Part shown: one piece after another, positions 8,443 to 15,717 of the stretch
How the letters are laid out: every line of letters starts with the position of its first letter
Position numbering within the stretch: position 1 is the stretch's first letter
Source: DASVAL01 sp035649575
Lineage (GTDB): Bacteria > Planctomycetota > UBA1135 > UBA2386
NCBI GenBank assembly: GCA_035649575.1
Contig: DASRJH010000039.1
Coordinates: 1-33,954, forward strand
DNA: 33,954 nucleotides
Reading direction: 5' to 3'
Translations under genes and position numbers: made by a program
The notes under the pieces: generated by a model
The model's database searches: none
Told to the model about the DNA's origin: nothing
The model's input: only the letters and a program-made list of their open reading frames with translations

Positions 8443-10788
8443 ATGCATCTCCCTGTAGGCTCGTCGCTCGCCCTGGTCGTACTCCTCGCGCCTTTCGCCC
8501 GGCTCGCTGCGCAAGAAGAGCCCGAGCAGAGCACACGGCACTTCGTCGGCGTCGATTCGGGCGTCGTCAGCAACCAGAACCCGGCCGCTGCCGCGCTCGG
8601 CATTCCCGAAGTCGTGTGGTCGACGGTCGTCACGGTGCCGCAGGCCTCGTGGCTGCGCCTCTGTTATGCGGGCGTGTTGCTGTCCGGAGCACCTGACCGC
8701 GGCAGCGACGGTTCGTTCTTGCGCATCACGTCGATGTCGGACGCGCACCACCAGACGCAGCACCTCGTGCACGTCGGGCAGTGGCAGGACACTTCGGCCT
8801 ACTTCAACGGCGACAGCGTGCTCGTCGAGATCCTCGCGTGCCCGGGCACGGGTAACAACCGCCTCATGATCGGCGACGTGATCGCGGGCCCGATCCTGCC
8901 CGCGTCTCCCGACAGCATCTGCGGCACCGCAGACAACCGCGTGTTGAGCTACGACAACCGCTGCGCGCGCAACCAGCCGACCGGCTGCACGTCGTGGATG
9001 ATCAACGACTGCCGCCACTGCTTCCTGACGGCGGGCCACTGCGCGAGCGGCGTGAACGTGCTCGAGTTCAACGTACCGTTGTCGACGAGCGCCGGCTCGA
9101 TCGTGCATCCGCCACCCGCGGACCAGTACTCGGTCGATCCAGCGTCGAAGCAGACGAACGGCGGTCAAGGCACCGGCAACGACTGGTGTTACTTCGGAGT
9201 GTTCGCGAACTCGACGACGAGCCTCACGCCCTGGCAGGCCTACGGCGGCCAGGCCTTCGATCTCTTGTCGATGCCTCCTGCGGTGGGTGGGCAGGCGATC
9301 CGCGTCACGGGTTACGGCACGACCTCCGCGCCGGTCTCGCCGTCCTGGACTCTCGTGCAGAAGACGCACGCGGGACCCTACGTGTCGTTCACGGGCACGA
9401 CGGTCCGCTACGCGACGGACACGACGGGCGGCAACTCGGGCTCGCCGGTGATCATCGACGGCACGAACCTGACGATCGGCATCCACACGCACGCGGGCTG
9501 CACCTCGACCGGCGGCTCGAACATCGGCACCGGCAGCAACCACGCCGGGTTGCAGGCCGCGCTGGCCAATCCGCTCGGTATCTGTGACTGCCCCGACCTC
9601 ACGTTCGTCTACCCGAACGGCCTGCCGACGAGAACGGCGCCGAACGGTACCTCGACGATCCGCGTCACGATCAACGACGCAGCGTCCCTGCAGCCGGGCA
9701 CAGTACGCTTCCACGTCTCCACGGGCACTGCGTGGCAGACCATCGTGCCGACCTCGGTCAGCGCGAACACGTTCGACGCGCCCGTGCCGGCCTGCGCCTG
9801 CGGCTCGTATCTGCAGTACTACTTCACTGCGCAGAACATCCTGGCCGCGACCTACAGCAGTCCCGCGAACGCGCCGACCTCGGTGCATTCCACGGTCGCC
9901 GCGGATTCCCTGGTCGTCGTGCGCAGCTACAACTTCAACACGAGTCCGCCGGCCTGGTCAGTCGTCAACACGGCGCTCACGGCAGGCAGCTGGGAACGCG
10001 GCACGCCGGCGGGCGCGGGCAACCCGCCCGCCGACTTCGACGGCAGCGGTCAATGCTGGGTGACCGGCCTCGCGAGCAACGAGGACGTCGATGACGGACC
10101 GACGCGCCTCATCACCGAGACGATGAACCTCACGACGAGCTTCAATCCCGTCGTCCGGTATGCGCTGTGGTTCACCAACTCCACGAACGACGACCGCTTC
10201 GTCGTCGAGGCTTCGAACGACGGCGGCACCAACTGGGTGCAGATCGAGGACCTCGGTCCGTTCACGGGCTGGCAGGCGCACCAGTTCCGCGTGCAGGACC
10301 ACTTCCCGTTCCCGGCCCAGTTCGTCGTGCGCTTCACGGTCTCGGACAACCCGGACAACTCGATCACCGAGGCCGCGCTCGACGCGTTCCGCATCGACGA
10401 CATCACCTGCACGCCGGCGACCTGGACTTCCTACGGCACCGGTTGCGCTGGCCCCGCCGGAGTGCCGAGCCTGCAGGTCGCGAGCCCGCCAGCCCTCGGC
10501 CAGACCTTCATCTTGACGGTGAGCAATCTGAGCGGCGGCATCCCGATCATGCTGATCGGCCTGGGTCAGGTCAGCGTGCCGTTGCCGCTGCCGCAGTTTG
10601 CGCCGGGCTGCACGCTGCTCGTGACGCCCGACATCCTCGACGTGATGACGCCGGTCGGCGGCTCGGCGGCCTGGAGCCTGCCGATCCCGCCCACGCTCAC
10701 GTTGCCGGGCATGCTGCTCTACAACCAGGTGTTCGAGCTCGGCACGCCGTGGACGCTGTCGAACGCGGGCTTCGGCGAGATCCGCTAG
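8443..10788 (+). CDS. Secreted trypsin-like serine protease with planctomycete C-terminal domain
   Basis: A 781-residue protein. Residues 1 to about 24 form a signal peptide (hydrophobic, ending LAAQ). A chymotrypsin-fold protease domain follows with the full triad: His199 in LTAGHC, Asp247 in GNDWCYFG and Ser332 in GGNSGSPV. After it come a beta-rich segment and, near 500-650, a jelly-roll-like or MAM-like region (SYNFNTSPPAWSVV, then EASNDGGTNWVQIED) as seen in secreted peptidases. Residue 664 (YGTGCAG) starts a C-terminal domain shared with the PPC protein at 23784-25469. It probably degrades extracellular or surface proteins; the substrate is unknown. The ATG at 8443 is fixed by the signal peptide. 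A possible -10, TACGCT, lies at 8405-8410. The gene converges on the selenoprotein gene with a three-base gap. Confidence 0.9.
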   Translation: MHLPVGSSLALVVLLAPFARLAAQEEPEQSTRHFVGVDSGVVSNQNPAAAALGIPEVVWSTVVTVPQASWLRLCYAGVLLSGAPDRGSDGSFLRITSMSDAHHQTQHLVHVGQWQDTSAYFNGDSVLVEILACPGTGNNRLMIGDVIAGPILPASPDSICGTADNRVLSYDNRCARNQPTGCTSWMINDCRHCFLTAGHCASGVNVLEFNVPLSTSAGSIVHPPPADQYSVDPASKQTNGGQGTGNDWCYFGVFANSTTSLTPWQAYGGQAFDLLSMPPAVGGQAIRVTGYGTTSAPVSPSWTLVQKTHAGPYVSFTGTTVRYATDTTGGNSGSPVIIDGTNLTIGIHTHAGCTSTGGSNIGTGSNHAGLQAALANPLGICDCPDLTFVYPNGLPTRTAPNGTSTIRVTINDAASLQPGTVRFHVSTGTAWQTIVPTSVSANTFDAPVPACACGSYLQYYFTAQNILAATYSSPANAPTSVHSTVAADSLVVVRSYNFNTSPPAWSVVNTALTAGSWERGTPAGAGNPPADFDGSGQCWVTGLASNEDVDDGPTRLITETMNLTTSFNPVVRYALWFTNSTNDDRFVVEASNDGGTNWVQIEDLGPFTGWQAHQFRVQDHFPFPAQFVVRFTVSDNPDNSITEAALDAFRIDDITCTPATWTSYGTGCAGPAGVPSLQVASPPALGQTFILTVSNLSGGIPIMLIGLGQVSVPLPLPQFAPGCTLLVTPDILDVMTPVGGSAAWSLPIPPTLTLPGMLLYNQVFELGTPWTLSNAGFGEIR

Positions 10789-10791
10789 CGG

Positions 10792-11715
10792 CTACTTCGG
10801 TGCGCCGGGCGGCGCGGGCTTGTCGAACAACGCGAACCAGCGCGTGTCCTTGAACGGTGCTTTGTTCCGCTCGCGCAGGTCCTTCGCGGGATTGCCCCCC
10901 GCTTCCACCTCGCGCACGAGCGTCAGCTTCTGCAGCGCCTTCAGACCTGTCTCGACGTCCGCTGCCTCCGGCTCGCCGGCGAACTTCTGCTTCACGACGC
11001 CGAGCTTCTTGCGCAAGGCCACGATGTCGCCGCCCGCTTTCGCCTGCTGCACGACGCCGTCCAGCTCGGCTGCGGCCCACTCGCGCGCCTTCTTCTCGGC
11101 GGCCCGGATCACGTCGCGCTCCGGACAGCGGCCGGTGCTCTTCTTCTCCTCGCGGGCAGCAACCAGCACCGTCTGCCAATCGCCCTTCTCGGCGGCGGGA
11201 CCGACGGTGGCCGCATGCTTGCCGAGCTGCTTGCGCACCGCCGTTGCCGCCTCGAGCAGCGGCGACTTCTCGGCCATTGTCAGCCGCTGCAGGAGCTCCG
11301 GCTCTTCGATCCAGCCGGAGTAGCCGTCGATCCATCGACCGTCGGGCGTCAACAGCGCGACGAACGGCAGGCTCTGCGCGCCGGGCAGGTTCGCGTGCAG
11401 CAGGTCCGCAACTACCTGCTCGGCCGCGTCGCAGTTGGCCGCGAGGCCGACCGCGAGCGCCTGGATCTTCGGCTTGACGTCCTTGTGCACCAGGGCGCGC
11501 TCCACGAGCGCGCGGCAGGTGCCTCAAGCCTGGCGGCCGTACTCGACCAGGATCAGGCGATCCTGCTTCGTCGCCGCCTCCTTCGCGGCCGCGAACGTCG
11601 TGAACCAGACGAGCGTGCCCTTGTCGTCGAAGTGCGGGTGCTTCTGCGCGGCGGCGGCCGCGAGCAACGTCGCGGCCGAGATGACAGTGATGGCGAGGTG
11701 GATCGATGGGCGCAT
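10792..11715 (-). CDS. Thioredoxin-like secreted protein, probable selenoprotein with UGTC active site
   Basis: The minus-strand frame has one internal TGA (complement of 11524-11526). Read as selenocysteine it gives 307 residues: a signal peptide (MRPSIHLAITVISAATLLAAAAAQ), a thioredoxin-like strand DRLILVEYGRQA, then U64-G-T-C67, where thioredoxins have CxxC, then a helix RALVERALVHKDV. SLPFV near Pro117 fits the cis-proline loop, and a Lys/Glu-rich helical region with GYSGW before it follows. The ATG at 11715 has AGGAGA five bases upstream. A SECIS-like hairpin follows the TGA directly (see separate entry). It would act as a thiol-disulphide or peroxide-linked oxidoreductase outside the inner membrane; the substrate is unknown. 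The alternative is a nonsense mutation of a Cys codon, giving a dead gene. Against that, both flanks remain fully coding and the TGA sits exactly at the catalytic position. Selenocysteine machinery genes are not in this window. Confidence 0.82.
11487..11522 (-). promoter_or_regulatory. Bacterial SECIS-like hairpin after the in-frame TGA
   Basis: Counting the U of UGA as base 1 in the mRNA, GCACC at 5-9 pairs with GGUGC at 36-40, and GCGCGCU at 14-20 pairs perfectly with AGCGCGC at 26-32. The apical loop is CGUGG at 21-25, with GU at 22-23. In Escherichia coli fdhF the SelB-binding SECIS also lies directly after the UGA, with an apical-loop GU at nearly this distance. There is no bulged U as in fdhF, but bacterial SECIS elements vary. 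The hairpin lies inside coding sequence, so both the amino acids and the structure would be under selection. Confidence 0.7.
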
Positions 11716-11787
11716 GGGAGTCTCCTGTTCCCCTGACATCATCGCGCGCGACGTCATGCAGGCAAGGGCCGTCGCGGCTCACTCAGC

Positions 11788-11865
11788 TCACTTCGCGTCG
11801 GTCGCAGGCGCGGTGCGCGCGGCCTTGGCGCGCCGGTAGCGTTCCAGGCGCTCGGCGTACTTCTA
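11788..11865 (-). pseudogene. Short C-terminal gene remnant
   Basis: A minus-strand frame reads DLIQP, then a TAG (complement of 11863-11865), then KYAERLERYRRAKAARTAP and a stop at 11788-11790. The helical, charged ending looks like the tail of a former protein, but it is too short to identify and has no start. It lies between the selenoprotein gene and the membrane glycosyltransferase. It may also be chance. Confidence 0.25.
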
Positions 11866-11926
11866 CGGCTGGATGAGATCGGGCGCATGGCCGCGACTCG
11901 AGGTCTGACGCACGGCCCCTAGGTTC

Positions 11927-13267
11927 TCAGACTCGAGCGCGACGTGCGTGCCAACCAAGCAGCAACCCGACGGCTCGCGGAACGACGGTTGCGAGCGCGA
12001 TCACGTTGCCGAAGAGCAACAGCGGAATGGCTGGCTCCAGATACCGCGGCAAGCCGAGCAGGCAACAAGCGAGCAGCCACGGCAGAACCGTCAGCAACCC
12101 GATCACGAGCAGGCGGCGATGCCAGCATGCAAGCAGAAAGACACCGACGATCCCGACCACCACCGCGACCGCGTTCTTGTCCAGCAAGAGCCACTGCCAG
12201 GGCGCCGGCAGTAGCCGATCGCGCGGAACGCGCGTCAACGAGATCTCGCGGAGAAACGCACTGGTCGCGACATTGCGCACGGCCTTGTGGAGCCAACGCG
12301 TCTTGTCGGCGAGAACCGCCTGCCATACGCGCGCGCTCAACCACACGTCGGCGGCATGATCGGTCGGAAAGCGCTGCGGCGCCGAGTGCATGAACGGCCA
12401 GTACTCGATCGTCTGTCGCGTGCCGTCGGATTCGAGCACGTCGATGCTGCCCAAGCCGTCGAGCGCGACGCAACTGCCGTCCGTGGTCATCGCCAGCGGC
12501 CGGCCATAGAGGTGCCACGTGCGCACGCCCCAGGGCAACCAGGCGAGCACGGCACCCGCGAAGAAGGCGAGCAGCCACGGTGCGGCGTCCCGCAGCCGCG
12601 CCGCGAGCCCGCCGGGGATCGCGCGGCCAAAGACCATCAGGGCCGGAATCACCGCGAGGGCCAACACGAAGTTGGTGCGGTTCAGCATGGCTGCGTAGGT
12701 CAACGCGCCGACGACCATCGCGAGACCGAGCGAGGGTCGGCGCAAGAGGCGCAACGCGGCGGCGAGCACCACATACGACAGCGCCTCATGCAGGCCTTCC
12801 TTCGCGAACTTGAGACTCCAGAACACGGAGGGCTGCGTGAGTGCAGTGACCCACAACCACGTCGAGCCCAGCCAGCGGCTGCCGGTCGCGTGCCACAGCT
12901 CGCGCGCCAGCCAGCACGCGCCGCCGCAGACCAAAGCGGCCTGCATGTAGCGCCACGGTCCGAGGCCGTCGCCGAAGAGCACGATCTGAAGTGCGCCGAG
13001 CAGCGGCAGCACGGGGGCGCGGTAGCTCTGCCAGAACTCGTCGACCGCCAGCTTGCCGCCGGCTGCGAAGCGTTCGGCCATCTCGCGGAAGCCGGCCATG
13101 TCCGAGAACGGCTCCTCGGTCGTGACCGACCAGTAGCCGATGCGCATAGCCCAGAAAGTGACGAGCGCCGCAGCACAGGCACTCCACGTCCGCCAGTCAC
13201 GGCGCTCGCTGGGGAGCCGCGACGCTTCCGCGCGCGGTGTTCGGCTCGAGCCGACTGCTTCACTCAT
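11927..13267 (-). CDS. GT39/ArnT-like membrane glycosyltransferase
   Basis: A 446-residue polytopic membrane protein. After the first membrane helix comes EEPFSDMAGFREMAERF, an acidic periplasmic loop like the one carrying the catalytic Asp of GT39/ArnT-type enzymes. Eight or more further hydrophobic segments follow, including ALTYAAMLNRTNFVLALAVI, then a soluble stretch and a final pair of helices. GT-C proteins of this kind move sugars from polyprenyl-phosphate carriers to lipids, glycans or proteins on the outer face of the membrane. The specific reaction is not known. ATG at 13267 (MSEAVGSS) is preferred; an in-frame ATG at 13309 is possible, and neither has a clear ribosome binding site. 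The DUF5010-like gene ends 74 bases upstream in the same direction, so they may share a transcript. Confidence 0.8.
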   Translation of the reverse strand: MSEAVGSSRTPRAEASRLPSERRDWRTWSACAAALVTFWAMRIGYWSVTTEEPFSDMAGFREMAERFAAGGKLAVDEFWQSYRAPVLPLLGALQIVLFGDGLGPWRYMQAALVCGGACWLARELWHATGSRWLGSTWLWVTALTQPSVFWSLKFAKEGLHEALSYVVLAAALRLLRRPSLGLAMVVGALTYAAMLNRTNFVLALAVIPALMVFGRAIPGGLAARLRDAAPWLLAFFAGAVLAWLPWGVRTWHLYGRPLAMTTDGSCVALDGLGSIDVLESDGTRQTIEYWPFMHSAPQRFPTDHAADVWLSARVWQAVLADKTRWLHKAVRNVATSAFLREISLTRVPRDRLLPAPWQWLLLDKNAVAVVVGIVGVFLLACWHRRLLVIGLLTVLPWLLACCLLGLPRYLEPAIPLLLFGNVIALATVVPRAVGLLLGWHARRARV

Positions 13268-13341
13268 GGTCGCCGCCGCAGCATGGCAGGTTGCGGTGTG
13301 CAAGTCCATGAACGCGCCGAGGCTCGCGTGATCGCCGCGGA

Positions 13342-14865
13342 CTACCTCGGCACGCGCCGCAGCGTCAGGCAGCGGATGCTCGCCGTGCGCTCGTGCAGCG
13401 CGAAGCGGAAGTCGGCGCCGCCGTTCTGGCGGTTCGCGAAGCGCGCGCGAACCAGCCGATACGTCTCGACGACGAGTTCGCCGTCGGCCTGCACGTTCGC
13501 CGGCCTGCACTCGGTGTAGGCACCATGCAGCGTGGCGCCGTCGTCGCACGAGTCGAACTCGAGGCGCGACGGCGTCGGCGTGCGCCGCACGATGAGCTCG
13601 AAGTCGCCGTCGCAGTCGTGCGCGAAGTGATCGCTGACCTGGAAGTACAGATGACTGTTGAGCCCCGCGGGGACCGGCAGCGGCTGCAGCGCGCCGCCGT
13701 CGACTTCGAACGCCCCGTCGCCACACATGATCTCGCGCAGGCCGCGCCGCGTGCCCGCCGCGTAGTCGGCGCTGATCTCGTCGGCGCCCTTCGCCTCACC
13801 GCCCCACGACAGGTCCGGCATCGCGCGGGGCTGCGGCCAGCGCAGCACGATCGGCGCGCCGCCGTCGTCGCCGGACCGCAGCCGCTCGATCCACTTCTTC
13901 GTCAGCTCGACATACTGGCGGCCCGCTTCGCGTGTCACGCACAGCTCGGTGCCTTCGTGCATCTCGTTCCACGTCTCGAGCAGCACGAGCTCGGGGCGGT
14001 GCGCGAGCGTGCGTTGCCACGAATACGCGTAGAACGCGCCGTCCTCTCGCTCGCGCACCGGCGTGCGGCGGCCGGGCACCGCGCGGTCGTCATACCCCGG
14101 TCCGATCTGTGCTGTACCGCGGTGCAGCTGCGGGCCCCACAGCGCAGCACCCCAGCTCGTCGTCAGGTCCTGGCCGATCGCGCCCCACGACACGTCGGCG
14201 ACGAGGCAGATCGCTTCCCCGGCAAGGCGTTCGCGAAACCGTTCGCGCAGCACGTTGCCGAGCCGCCCGTCGCGTTTGGCCGCGAACGCACTCACATACA
14301 GCACGACGAGCGCGCCGCCGCGATGCCGCGCCCAGTGGTGCTTCGGGATCGCGGCGAAATAGTCGGTGACCGTCGTGCAGAACAGGTCCTGACCCGCGGC
14401 CGTCGTGAGGTCGGCCTTGCCGCCGGGCGGCGGCGCACCGCGCGTGTCGTTCGCGAGCGTGCTCGTGTCGTAGAACAAGCCGAGCTTCACGGTCCTCGCG
14501 CCGATCTTCGCGAGGCGATCGAGCGCCTCGACCATCGGACCGAGGCCGGCGCGCGAGAACGCGAGGTTCGGCCGCTCGTAGGCGCCGGGCGCGCCCCAAT
14601 ACACGGGCAGCGCCGCGTCGATCCCGGCTTCGGCCATCGCGGCGAAGTTCTCGGCGTGCCAGTCGGCCGAGCGGTAGCTGACGTGCTGCGGATCGACGAA
14701 GTGGCGGCAGTGTCCTTCCGGTCCCGGCGCGCCGGGTTCGTCGAAGTGCTCGGTCGGCCAGTGATACCAGTAGAAGTAGTGCGTCGCGACGGTCGGCTGC
14801 CGCTCCTGTGCCGGCAGCGCCGGCAGTGCGGCGAAGCAACACGCGGCGAAGAGTGCAGCTCGCAT
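13342..14865 (-). CDS. Secreted DUF5010-like (glycoside hydrolase-like) protein
   Basis: A 507-residue protein with a signal peptide ending LPALPAQE. The mature part opens with VATHYFYWYHWPTEHF and contains AGIDAALPVYWG, a strand VKLGLFYDTST, and LVLLETWNEMHEGTEL, where the two glutamates near the end of a strand look like catalytic residues of a TIM-barrel glycosidase. This pattern matches my memory of DUF5010 and GH99/GH71-like proteins. A beta-rich C-terminal domain of about 120 residues (SHLYFQVSDHF onward) follows. It is likely to bind or cleave a polysaccharide outside the cell; the substrate is unknown. ATG at 14865 is chosen because the signal peptide begins there, and a -10-like TATCGT ends seven bases upstream. 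The open frame continues further upstream without coding character. Confidence 0.82.
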   Translation of the reverse strand: MRAALFAACCFAALPALPAQERQPTVATHYFYWYHWPTEHFDEPGAPGPEGHCRHFVDPQHVSYRSADWHAENFAAMAEAGIDAALPVYWGAPGAYERPNLAFSRAGLGPMVEALDRLAKIGARTVKLGLFYDTSTLANDTRGAPPPGGKADLTTAAGQDLFCTTVTDYFAAIPKHHWARHRGGALVVLYVSAFAAKRDGRLGNVLRERFRERLAGEAICLVADVSWGAIGQDLTTSWGAALWGPQLHRGTAQIGPGYDDRAVPGRRTPVREREDGAFYAYSWQRTLAHRPELVLLETWNEMHEGTELCVTREAGRQYVELTKKWIERLRSGDDGGAPIVLRWPQPRAMPDLSWGGEAKGADEISADYAAGTRRGLREIMCGDGAFEVDGGALQPLPVPAGLNSHLYFQVSDHFAHDCDGDFELIVRRTPTPSRLEFDSCDDGATLHGAYTECRPANVQADGELVVETYRLVRARFANRQNGGADFRFALHERTASIRCLTLRRVPR

Positions 14866-14872
14866 CGAGGAC

Positions 14873-14878
14873 ACGATA
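14873..14878 (-). promoter_or_regulatory. Candidate -10 element of a leaderless transcript
   Basis: On the minus strand TATCGT is followed by seven bases and then the ATG at 14865. The same spacing, TAYCGT then seven or eight bases then ATG, recurs upstream of the genes at 20914 and 31130. No -35 was identified. This is a pattern-based call. Confidence 0.35.
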
Positions 14879-14910
14879 CAGATGCGTCGCGCCTCCAGCG
14901 CTCCGCAGCG

Positions 14911-15117
14911 CCGTTCCTGTGGCGGATCGAGACTCCGGTGCCCAGCTATCTGTTCGGCACGATCCACCTGCCGGACGAGCGCGTGACGACGATGCCCGCT
15001 GCCGTGGATGCCGTCGTCGACGCCGTCGACGCGCTGTTCACCGAGATCCCGGAGGAACTCGACAGCGCAGTTGCGCACGCGGCGCGACGACTCGCGCCGG
15101 CCGGTAGTGCGAAGTGA
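14911..15117 (+). pseudogene. TraB/GumN family remnant
   Basis: The frame reads PFLWRIETPVPSYLFGTIH, then LPDERVTTMPAAVDAVVDAV and DALFTEIPEE, the characteristic N-terminus of TraB/GumN (PF01963) proteins. These have a GTIH motif and are thought to be metal-dependent hydrolases. Only about 68 residues remain before TGA at 15115-15117, against roughly 280-300 in intact members. No signal peptide or start codon is attached in the same frame. It is therefore a broken gene, divergent from the DUF5010-like gene. Confidence 0.65.
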
Positions 15118-15238
15118 GCCTGGCCGGCGCTGCCGAACGCGCTGTCACCGGTCGCCGATCACGGCGGCTGTCGCGTCCGACATCACGGCGCCGAGCGGGT
15201 TGCCGGCCGCGGGGTCGAGCACGAGGGCCTGTTGGTGC

Positions 15239-15655
15239 CGCGGCTGGAACGCCGTGGCCTACCAGATCCTGAATCCCGGCATCGAGCTGTGGTTCGCTGG
15301 CGCCGGCGACGCCGTGGTCGGCTTCGTGCGCCACGGCTGCACGCGCGTCGTCGCCGTCGCCGCCGGTCTGCGCGCCCGAACGCCTGGGCGCCGTCGCCGC
15401 TGAGTTCGAAGCCGAGGCCGCATCGCGGCGCGAGCGCGTCTGCTACTTCGCGGCCGAGTCGCGGCTCGAGTCGCTGCCGCGGCCGGGCGGCCACCTTTCG
15501 CGCGTGCTGCTCGGCGCGCAGCCGGTCTGGCGGCCCGAACGTCTGCTCGCGATCGTCGAAGGCCACGCGTCGCTGCGCGCGAGCTCGCCCGCGCGCGCAA
15601 CCACGGCGTCGAGCGCCGGCGGCTGTGGCGCGCGCTCTGCTGGTCGAGGCGCTGA
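15239..15655 (+). pseudogene. DUF2156 (phosphatidylglycerol lysyltransferase C-terminal-like) remnant
   Basis: Three pieces in two frames together spell a DUF2156 core. The first (from 15239) reads RGWNAVAYQILNPGIELWF and GDAVVGFVRHG. The second (from 15366, shifted by one base) reads VCAPERLGAVAAEFEAEA, RERVCYFAAESRL and LLGAQPVWRPERL. The third (from 15581, back in the first frame) reads ELARARNHGVERRRL and ends at TGA 15653-15655. Intact members, including the lysyl-phosphatidylglycerol synthase C-terminal domain, have about 300 or more residues, so the gene is frame-broken and truncated. Paired one-base indels could be decay or assembly error, but the missing C-terminal half argues for decay. 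Confidence 0.65.
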
Positions 15656-15717
15656 ACTCGCCGTCGCGGTTCGCAGACGCTAGACTCCCCCGACCGGCGC
15701 CTCCGGGACTGCGAACT

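Noticed and set aside
11524..11757. Reading the selenoprotein gene as two separate small proteins of 77 and 237 residues
   Set aside because: The first would end at the active-site strand and the second would begin mid-helix at a GTG without a ribosome binding site; neither makes sense alone.
11863..11865. TAG inside the short remnant as a recoded amber codon
   Set aside because: Only 25 codons follow and nothing recognisable precedes it; ordinary decay or chance is simpler.
15115..15117. TGA ending the TraB remnant as a second selenocysteine codon
   Set aside because: The sequence after the TGA is not coding in the same frame and no cysteine is expected at this point of the family.
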